Below are positions 1 through 4,330 of a DNA stretch of 7,882 bases, in pieces. The DNA is from DASZCR01 sp964246705. GTDB lineage: Bacteria > Acidobacteriota > Blastocatellia > Pyrinomonadales > Pyrinomonadaceae. The DNA lies in contig CAXTRQ010000247.1 in assembly GCA_964246705.1 (NCBI GenBank), forward strand, positions 1-7,882, given 5' to 3'. The notes under the pieces were generated by a model. The model searched no databases. It was not told the origin of the DNA and saw only the letters and a list, made by a program, of their open reading frames with translations. Positions within the stretch are counted from its first letter, which is position 1. The number at the start of each line of letters is the position of its first letter. Position numbers and translations under genes: made by a program.

Positions 1-150
1 GGCGGATATCGCGGTGGCGGTGGCGGTCGCGTCGGCTTCGGTGGCAATCGGGGCGGCGGCGGTGGCGGCTATGGCGGCGGCGGTGGCAATCGTGGTGGCG
101 GCGGTGGTTATGGCGGCGGCGGCGGTGGCAACCGCGAGCCTCGCTGGTAA
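1..150 (+). CDS. C-terminal tail of a glycine-rich RNA-binding protein (5' end outside window)
   Basis: Frame 1 is open from the first base and ends at TAA 148-150, giving the last 49 residues of a protein. The tail is almost all glycine, broken by regularly spaced Tyr, Asn-Arg and Phe, and ends with NREPRW. Such RGG/GY-rich tails follow a single RRM domain in the small RNA-binding proteins of Acidobacteriota, cyanobacteria and related groups, where they add RNA affinity and flexibility. The RRM itself would lie upstream and is not seen, so the family is inferred from the tail. The next gene on the same strand is an RNA helicase, which fits a role as an RNA chaperone in cold or stress adaptation. 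A glycine-rich tail of another protein type cannot be excluded. Confidence 0.75.
   Translation, partial: GGYRGGGGGRVGFGGNRGGGGGGYGGGGGNRGGGGGYGGGGGGNREPRW
46..129 (+). repeat. Two tandem 42-base glycine-tail repeats
   Basis: Two 14-residue units follow each other: NR-G6-Y-G5 (46-87) and NR-G5-Y-G6 (88-129), followed by a third NR at 130-135. The unit count probably changes easily through slippage, so the tail length may differ between relatives. Confidence 0.7.
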
Positions 151-185
151 GTCGTCGTCAACGAGACCGGCGACCCTTTTAAGCA

Positions 186-224
186 AAGCGCCTCCGACGA
201 TGACGAATCCCGCCGGAGGCGCTT
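186..224 (+). terminator. Terminator-like hairpin after the glycine-rich protein gene
   Basis: AAGCGCCTCCG (186-196) is perfectly complementary to CGGAGGCGCTT (214-224), an 11-base-pair GC-rich stem with a 17-base loop. It is followed by AAATATTTTC, which is T-rich but not a clean T run. It lies 36 bases after the stop codon and 64 bases before the helicase start. It could end the upstream transcript completely, or act as a partial terminator that lowers helicase expression. Confidence 0.65.
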
Positions 225-277
225 AAATATTTTCAGATAGCAGCGGTGCGCTCGCTTTTTATGGTTTGAGCAACACC

Positions 278-283
278 AAAGGA
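278..283 (+). promoter_or_regulatory. Ribosome binding site that sets the helicase start
   Basis: AAAGGA at 278-283 lies 5 bases before ATG 289. It overlaps the alternative in-frame ATG at 283, so only the ATG at 289 has a usable site. Confidence 0.65.
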
Positions 284-288
284 TGTTC

Positions 289-1506
289 ATGAACTTTTCT
301 CAACTGGGACTCAATTCTGCGCTGTCGCGTGTGTGCGAGTCTCTCGGATATACAGAACCAACACCAATTCAAAAACAGGCGATCCCTGTTGTTCTCAACG
401 GCTCAGACTTGATTGGCTGCGCCGAAACCGGAACGGGCAAGACGGCCGCGTTCCTGCTTCCCATTATTCAACGCATGTCGGAGAACCCGCGTCCGGGTGT
501 CCGCGTGCTGATACTTGCGCCGACGCGCGAACTGGCGACACAGATTGAAGCCAGCTATCGCTCGCTCGTTCCGAAGAAGAATGCGCGTTGCGTGACTCTG
601 ATTGGCGGCGCAGGCATGGCTCGCCAGACCGAAGCGTTGCGGCGTAGCCCGACCTTTGTCATCGCGACGCCGGGACGATTGCTCGACCACATGGAGCGCG
701 GCGCGATTGACTTTTCCTACATCGAGACGCTGGTGCTCGACGAAGCCGACCGGATGCTCGACATGGGTTTCTGGCCTGCCATCCGTCGCCTGCTCGCCGC
801 GTTGCCGACCGAGCGACAGACGCTACTGTTCTCCGCAACGATGTCGTCTGCGATTGAAAAAATTGCGCGGTCGAACATGCGCTCTCCGAAGCTGGTCGAA
901 GTCAGCCAGCGCGGTCGCGCCGCCGGTACGGTCGAACAGATGGTCTACCCGGTCGCGATTGAATCGAAGATGGCGCTTCTGCTCGACCTGTTAGAGCGCG
1001 AACGCTTCGAGCGTGTGCTGGTTTTTACGCGCACACGGCGCGGCGCAGAACGCCTCTCGCACGTTCTCGAAGCGCGCTCGCACAAAGTTAATCGCATTCA
1101 CGCCGACCGCACACAACCGCAGCGTGAGGCGGCTCTGCGCGGTTTCAAGGATGGACAAACGCGCGTGCTCGTCGCAACCGACATCGCGGCGCGCGGCATT
1201 GACGTTGATTCCATCTCGCATGTCATCAATTACGACGTACCGCATGCGCCGGAAGATTATGTACATCGCATCGGACGCACAGGGAGAGCCGGAAATCGAG
1301 GCCGCGCCATCACGCTGGTCACTCCGGTCGAAGAGTTATCCATGCGCGCTATCGAGAGGCTGACCGGACAAGCGGTCGAGCGTGTCCTGCTGCCCGGCTT
1401 TGGCGGCGTGCAGGAGAAGACTCTCAGCGCCGCAAAGCCGTCCGCTTCGGTCAGACACAACAGCAGTGTCGGACGACGCTCTTTCCGCCCACGACGCGGC
1501 AGGTAA
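289..1506 (+). CDS. DEAD-box ATP-dependent RNA helicase, RhlE-like
   Basis: This is a complete 405-residue helicase that unwinds short RNA duplexes using ATP, probably in ribosome assembly, RNA decay or cold adaptation in the cytoplasm. All core motifs are present (numbered from ATG 289): Q motif GYTEPTPIQ near 20-28, motif I AETGTGKT at 45-52, Ia PTRELATQ at 78-85, Ib TPGRL at 127-131, II DEAD at 151-154, III SAT at 183-185, V with TDIAARGIDV at 297-306, and VI HRIGRTGRAG at 326-335. After the second RecA domain comes a short basic tail (RRSFRPRRGR), typical of RhlE-like proteins that bind RNA nonspecifically. The start at 289 gives the family-like opening MNFSQLGL and has a proper ribosome site; ATG 283 is the alternative. 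The neighbour upstream is a glycine-rich RNA-binding protein, and the pair may be expressed together. The DEAD-box assignment is firm; the RhlE subfamily is an inference from the short tail and the opening residues. Confidence 0.96.
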   Translation: MNFSQLGLNSALSRVCESLGYTEPTPIQKQAIPVVLNGSDLIGCAETGTGKTAAFLLPIIQRMSENPRPGVRVLILAPTRELATQIEASYRSLVPKKNARCVTLIGGAGMARQTEALRRSPTFVIATPGRLLDHMERGAIDFSYIETLVLDEADRMLDMGFWPAIRRLLAALPTERQTLLFSATMSSAIEKIARSNMRSPKLVEVSQRGRAAGTVEQMVYPVAIESKMALLLDLLERERFERVLVFTRTRRGAERLSHVLEARSHKVNRIHADRTQPQREAALRGFKDGQTRVLVATDIAARGIDVDSISHVINYDVPHAPEDYVHRIGRTGRAGNRGRAITLVTPVEELSMRAIERLTGQAVERVLLPGFGGVQEKTLSAAKPSASVRHNSSVGRRSFRPRRGR

Positions 1507-1529
1507 CTGCGCTCGCTCGTGATTCTCGA

Positions 1530-1568
1530 AAGGCACGCGCCTCTTCCAAGTTTTGCGGCGCGTGTCTT
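1530..1568 (+). terminator. Hairpin after the helicase gene
   Basis: AAGGCACGCGCC (1530-1541) pairs with GGCGCGTGTCTT (1557-1568) through 12 pairs, one of them G-U, around a 15-base loop. It begins 24 bases after the helicase stop and is followed by AATCATC, so there is no real T run. It is probably a terminator or an RNA 3'-end protection structure for the helicase transcript. Two smaller hairpins follow, GTCGTC/GACGAC at 1580-1599 and CGAGCA/TGCTCG at 1599-1619, and fill the rest of the gap before the next gene. Confidence 0.5.
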
Positions 1569-1643
1569 AATCATCAACAGTCGTCGCCCAATTGACGACG
1601 AGCAAGGCGCTTCTGCTCGCCAGCGAAACGGGAAGCAGGTTGG

Positions 1644-1650
1644 AAAGGAA
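1644..1650 (+). promoter_or_regulatory. Ribosome binding site for the CxxC protein
   Basis: AAAGGAA at 1644-1650, 9 bases before ATG 1660, supports this start. The same frame is open back to an ATG at 1519, but that start would translate through the hairpin and has no comparable site. Confidence 0.6.
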
Positions 1651-1659
1651 TTTCGGATT

Positions 1660-2052
1660 ATGGAAAAGAGCGCGGAGAGTAAAGTGGAAACCAGCGTGGA
1701 GACTAGTGCGGAGAAGAGTCCGTTTGCGGTCGGTCAGAGGGTGGAAAAGCTCTGTGCGGTATGCGAGGTCGAGCGGGGTCACGTCGTGGCGTCCATCACC
1801 AAGCGCGGCCAGATTTCGCGTGTCAGTTGCCCGATCTGCGGAACGCGCAGCACGTTCAAAAGCGGCGTCAAAACATCTTCGCGCGCGACGCAGGTCGGCG
1901 CTCCTTACGACCCGAAGCGCGTCTATCGCGCGGGTCAGACGTTGATGCATCCGGCCTTTGGTCTCGGCGAAGTGACGGCGATCATTGAACCGCTGAAAAT
2001 TGACGTGCTCTTTCCAGACCGCCTGCGCCGCATGATTCATGGCCGTCCCTAG
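1660..2052 (+). CDS. Small protein with a putative four-cysteine zinc ribbon and a C-terminal SH3/Tudor-like domain
   Basis: A complete 130-residue protein; no named family is recognised with confidence. Residues 1-20 are a polar, repetitive lead (VETSVETSAEKS). Residues 32-60 hold two cysteine pairs, CAVC (32-35) and CPIC (57-60), separated by 21 residues, the pattern of a zinc ribbon. Residues about 87-128 read VYRAGQTLMHPAFGLGEV followed by KIDVLF. This resembles the small beta-barrel written YxxGxxxxHPxFGxGxV...K..V.F, found at the C-terminus of UvrD-type helicases and in CarD-like proteins, where it contacts protein or nucleic acid. A role in transcription or nucleic-acid binding is therefore an inference. 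It lies 153 bases after the helicase on the same strand, separated by hairpins, so it is probably transcribed separately or at a reduced level. It converges with the MbtH-like gene. Confidence 0.85.
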   Translation: MEKSAESKVETSVETSAEKSPFAVGQRVEKLCAVCEVERGHVVASITKRGQISRVSCPICGTRSTFKSGVKTSSRATQVGAPYDPKRVYRAGQTLMHPAFGLGEVTAIIEPLKIDVLFPDRLRRMIHGRP

Positions 2053-2095
2053 GCGGGGGGTTCATTTTCGGGCGTCGAAGGTTATCCAGATAATT

Positions 2096-2130
2096 CCGCC
2101 AAACTGCCCCGGCGGGGTACTGTTGGGCGG
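2096..2130. terminator. Two-part hairpin between convergent genes
   Basis: CCGCCAAAC (2096-2104) pairs with GTTGGGCGG (2122-2130) with a single A-G mismatch. Inside it CCCC (2107-2110) pairs with GGGG (2114-2117) around GGC. The structure sits in the 105-base gap between a + gene ending at 2052 and a - gene ending at 2158, so it could end transcripts from both sides. Neither side has a T run, so if it terminates it may need Rho, or it may only block 3' exonucleases. Confidence 0.45.
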
Positions 2131-2157
2131 CGTAAGACCTGCACGGAGCGCGGTAGA

Positions 2158-2412
2158 TTACTCCGTGTCGGGCGGCGTTGCCTCTCCCTGTCCGGCCTGC
2201 GCGGACTGCTCCATTTTCTTCCTCAGACTCAGCGGCCTCATGTCCGTCCAGACTTCCTTGATGTAATTCAGGCATTCCTCTTTGGAGCCGCTTTTGCCCG
2301 CGTCCGTCCAGCCGAGCGCGTTCTCCCGGTCAGCAGGCCAGATCGAGTATTGTTCTTCGTGATTCACCACCACCTTGTAAATCGTGTTGTCTTCTCTCTC
2401 GTCCCTATTCAT
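2158..2412 (-). CDS. MbtH-like protein (NRPS adenylation-domain helper family)
   Basis: A complete 84-residue protein. MbtH-like proteins bind the adenylation domains of nonribosomal peptide synthetases in the cytoplasm and make them soluble or active; they have no known enzyme activity alone. The family signature is clear: NHEEQYSIWP (residues 17-26), GW at 34-35, ECLNYI (46-51) and VWTDMRPLSLR (54-64). The three family tryptophans are present at 25, 35 and 55. Family members are usually 60-75 residues; here about 20 extra polar residues follow the SLR motif, ending in PPDTE. The start has a near-perfect ribosome site. The gene follows the DUF5996-like gene by 60 bases on the same strand and probably shares its transcript. 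No peptide synthetase is visible in the window, so its partner must lie elsewhere or be something else. Confidence 0.93.
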   Translation of the reverse strand: MNRDEREDNTIYKVVVNHEEQYSIWPADRENALGWTDAGKSGSKEECLNYIKEVWTDMRPLSLRKKMEQSAQAGQGEATPPDTE

Positions 2413-2416
2413 TTTG

Positions 2417-2423
2417 CCTCCTT
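2417..2423 (-). promoter_or_regulatory. Strong ribosome binding site of the MbtH-like gene
   Basis: On the minus strand AAGGAGG ends 4 bases before the ATG at 2412. It is the strongest ribosome site in the window and suggests efficient translation of this small protein. Confidence 0.8.
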
Positions 2424-2472
2424 CAAAAAGTCGTAGTTGATGAGACGTGGAATGTCATAAACCATCTGCCGT

Positions 2473-3366
2473 TTAATGACGCTCCAGCGAACTGCGATCC
2501 CACTGAGAGAGATTCGCGCCCGCTTCGTATGTGGATTGCAGGAACTCCGTGAGTGCCTCTGCCGGAGCGGCTGACTGTCGTACATCGTCGTAGAGCAGGA
2601 TGAACTCTTTCATCTCGGAACTGTAGAAAGCCTTTGCGGGGCGGATTGGCTGTTGCGCCAACCCCTCCGGCTCAGGAGCGGTGTAAGAGTAGAAGGCAGC
2701 GCCCGCGACGCCGCCCCCGCCGGGCCAGAAGCCGTGGCTGATGACTTCATGCGAATAAGCTTCGCGCGTGATGGAGTCGGCTCCTTCCCGCGCGGGCGCG
2801 CGCCTTCCCGAAAAGCGCGTGACAGCTAAATCAAAGCTTCCCCAGAAGAAATGGACGGGGCTGCATTTACCGATGAAGCGCGAACGAAACTCCTCGAACA
2901 CGGTGTCGGCCTGCACCAAAATTCGCCAGAATCGTTGCGCGTATTCGGCATCGTAAGCATCATGCTCTCGATCCTTCTCAAAGGGGATCGGGTTTTCGAT
3001 TTCCACTGGCGTCGTCCAGATTTTAACTTCGATTCCGACCTCGCTGAGCGCCCGCATAACCTCACTGTAAAAGTCTGCGACCGTGCGCGGCACAAGCGCA
3101 ATGGTCTTGGCCGCCCCGTCGCTGCACTCGATGAGAAGTTTATGCTCGATAAAGTCGAACTCGATTTCAAAAGTTCGGTCAGCATAGGGCATCGCCGAAG
3201 TGGTCAGTCCGCGAGCCGTCACATAGAGTGGAACGTTCCACCAGTGATTGACGAGCGGTGTCTGGGCGAGCCGAATTTTGCCGACGACCTGTGTCCACAT
3301 GTGGAGCGTCGCGCGGGTGTCGCTCCATTCTTCAAGGGGTAGGCTGGGCCACACGTCAGTCGTCAT
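2473..3366 (-). CDS. DUF5996-like protein of unknown function
   Basis: A complete 297-residue protein that I assign by recognition of its pattern to the DUF5996 family, whose function is unknown. The N-terminus has WPSLPLEEW, then DTRATLHMWTQ (16-26), GKIRLA and the conserved HWWNVPLYVTARGLTTS (41-57). Later come VHFFWGSFDLAVTRFSGR (161-178), SHEVISHGFWPGGG (205-218), which may form a glycine-rich loop, and EFILLYDDVR (254-263). Many conserved Trp, His and Asp/Glu residues suggest an enzyme or ligand-binding protein, but I see no known catalytic motif. There is no signal peptide or membrane segment, so it is probably cytoplasmic. The start at 3366 is chosen because GGAGGAA lies 8 bases upstream and the protein then opens just before WPSLP; an upstream GTG at 3405 would add 13 residues with no good ribosome site. 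It is the first gene of a likely two-gene operon with the MbtH-like gene. Confidence 0.85.
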   Translation of the reverse strand: MTTDVWPSLPLEEWSDTRATLHMWTQVVGKIRLAQTPLVNHWWNVPLYVTARGLTTSAMPYADRTFEIEFDFIEHKLLIECSDGAAKTIALVPRTVADFYSEVMRALSEVGIEVKIWTTPVEIENPIPFEKDREHDAYDAEYAQRFWRILVQADTVFEEFRSRFIGKCSPVHFFWGSFDLAVTRFSGRRAPAREGADSITREAYSHEVISHGFWPGGGGVAGAAFYSYTAPEPEGLAQQPIRPAKAFYSSEMKEFILLYDDVRQSAAPAEALTEFLQSTYEAGANLSQWDRSSLERH

Positions 3367-3374
3367 CGCGGTTG

Positions 3375-3381
3375 TTCCTCC
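3375..3381 (-). promoter_or_regulatory. Ribosome binding site of the DUF5996-like gene
   Basis: GGAGGAA on the minus strand lies 8 bases before ATG 3366 and decides this start over the GTG at 3405. Confidence 0.7.
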
Positions 3382-3414
3382 AAACTTCCCGGTCGGGATT
3401 ATCACAGACCTTAT

Positions 3415-3420
3415 ATTATA
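3415..3420 (-). promoter_or_regulatory. -10 box (TATAAT) for the DUF5996-mbtH-like operon
   Basis: The minus strand reads a perfect TATAAT, which would start transcription near 3408, about 40 bases before the ATG at 3366. The -35 is poor: CGGATT at 17-base spacing, or TTGCCG (3434-3439) at only 13 bases. This could mean a weak or activator-dependent promoter. It lies in the 279-base gap between divergent genes (3367-3645), in which I see no further gene. Confidence 0.5.
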
Positions 3421-3565
3421 ACCGATGCCTTTTCGGCAATCCGGTTTTGCGCCGCCGTCTCACGAGAGAGGCTGTCAACGCTGTTTCCTCCGGGGGCATC
3501 AAAGGCTGTCGAGCATTTGCGAAGCGATGCTTTGACCAATCTCCGGCGAGTTCGGGGAAGCCCGA

Positions 3566-3595
3566 TTGATTAAGCCTGTGTTAGTTGTTTATACT
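3566..3595 (+). promoter_or_regulatory. Promoter for the sigma-factor gene
   Basis: TTGATT (3566-3571) and TATACT (3590-3595) are separated by 18 bases and match the housekeeping sigma-70 consensus at 4 of 6 and 5 of 6 positions. Transcription would begin near 3602, leaving a leader of about 44 bases before GTG 3646. The leader has no recognisable Shine-Dalgarno site. No autoregulatory ECF-type -35/-10 pair was recognised upstream. Confidence 0.55.
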
Positions 3596-3645
3596 GAACG
3601 CGTTCATTTAGTAGTTGTGAGCTTCTAATCGCCAGAAATTCCCCT

Positions 3646-4215
3646 GTGACTATTACCACCCCGAAAGACGTAACGCAGTTGCTCATCCGTTTGACGGATG
3701 GGAATCGCGCTGTTTTGGATGAACTGCTGCCGCTCATCTACGACGAACTGCGCAGTCTGGCAGCCAACTATCTACGGCGCGAGCGCGCCAGCCACACGCT
3801 GCAACCGACCGCGCTGGTTCACGAAGCATACATGCGGCTCGTCAATCAGACACAGGTCAGGTGGCAGAACCGCGCACACTTTTTCGGCGTCGCGGCGCAG
3901 ATGATGCGTCGTATCCTCGTTGACCACGCGCGCGGCCACCACGCCGAAAAACGCGGGAGCGATGCCGTCAAGCTCTCGCTCGATGAAAACATCGAGGTCT
4001 CGGATGAGCGCGCCACTGACCTGATTGCGCTCGATGATGCGTTGACGCTGCTGGCCACCATTGACGAACAGAAAAGCCGCATTGTCGAACTGAGGTTCTT
4101 CGGCGGGCTGTCGGTCGAAGAGACGGCAGAGGTGTTGGGCGTCAGCGCCCCGACGGTCAAGCGCCAGTGGCGCATGGCGAAGGCATGGCGCTACGGCCAA
4201 GTTCAAAAGCAGTGA
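3646..4215 (+). CDS. ECF-type RNA polymerase sigma factor, TIGR02999-like
   Basis: A complete 189-residue sigma-70 family protein that should direct RNA polymerase to a specific promoter set. Region 2 covers about residues 20-97, with LVHEAYMRLV (57-66) and NRAHFFGVAAQMMRRILVDH (75-94). The latter NRAHFF...RRILVDHAR block is the hallmark of the TIGR02999 group of Acidobacteriota and Planctomycetes. Region 4 covers about 127-183, with LRFFGGLSVEETAEVLGVSA as the helix-turn-helix and TVKRQWRMAKAWRY as the recognition end. The start is GTG 3646 without a clear ribosome site; the N-terminal MTITTPKDVTQLL matches the expected beginning just before the first region-2 helix. No anti-sigma gene is adjacent; the next gene is a Ser/Thr kinase, as in ECF groups controlled by kinases. 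The last residues (GQVQKQ) depart from the usual ending, and the stop codon lies inside a heptad repeat. Confidence 0.94.
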   Translation: MTITTPKDVTQLLIRLTDGNRAVLDELLPLIYDELRSLAANYLRRERASHTLQPTALVHEAYMRLVNQTQVRWQNRAHFFGVAAQMMRRILVDHARGHHAEKRGSDAVKLSLDENIEVSDERATDLIALDDALTLLATIDEQKSRIVELRFFGGLSVEETAEVLGVSAPTVKRQWRMAKAWRYGQVQKQ

Positions 4216-4320
4216 CGAGCGACAAGTGACGAGTGACAAGTTAAAGACAGCTTCGCTCTCATCACATATTACCGACTACTGAAAACCGCCCCGGGTTTGC
4301 TCGTCACTCGTCACTTGTTA
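4212..4320. repeat. Inverted array of 7-base GTGACRA repeats between the sigma factor and kinase genes
   Basis: Left side, 4212-4239: four heptads GTGACGA, GCGACAA, GTGACGA, GTGACAA, which is also a 14-base unit repeated with one mismatch. Right side, 4300-4320: three heptads TCGTCAC, TCGTCAC, TTGTTAC, the reverse complement of the same motif (starting from 4300/4301). The arms share a perfect 16-base inverted repeat, 4222-4237 with 4303-4318, around 65 unrelated bases. The sigma factor stop TGA (4213-4215) is inside the first heptad. After the right arm comes TTACTGTTTTTAT and then the kinase ATG at 4331. In form it resembles short tandem or REP/MITE-like intergenic repeats. As RNA, a stem followed by five T could also act as a terminator or attenuator. 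Confidence 0.8.
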
Positions 4321-4330
4321 CTGTTTTTAT

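Noticed and set aside
14..226. Open frame of Ala/Val-rich residues on the + strand
   Set aside because: It is a shifted reading of the GGC/GGT repeats encoding the glycine-rich tail in frame 1 and runs into the terminator hairpin.
283..288. ATG 283 as helicase start
   Set aside because: It overlaps the only ribosome-like site and would have no spacing; ATG 289 gives the usual family opening.
1591..1620. TTGACG at 1592-1597 as a -35 box for the CxxC protein gene
   Set aside because: No matching -10 sequence lies 16-19 bases downstream.
1519..1659. N-terminal extension of the CxxC protein back to ATG 1519
   Set aside because: The added 47 residues are encoded by hairpin-rich DNA with no family character, and ATG 1660 has a ribosome site.
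2851..3342. 163-codon + strand frame opposite the DUF5996-like gene
   Set aside because: It is antisense to a gene with clear conserved motifs and has no recognisable protein features.
3421..3565. Possible RNA gene or hairpin in the divergent intergenic region (AGCAT/ATGCT around 3512-3531)
   Set aside because: The stem is only five pairs with a loose interior and no tRNA or riboswitch pattern is visible.
4212..4320. Heptad repeats as a CRISPR array
   Set aside because: The units are 7 bases long with no regular spacers, and the two groups are in opposite orientations.
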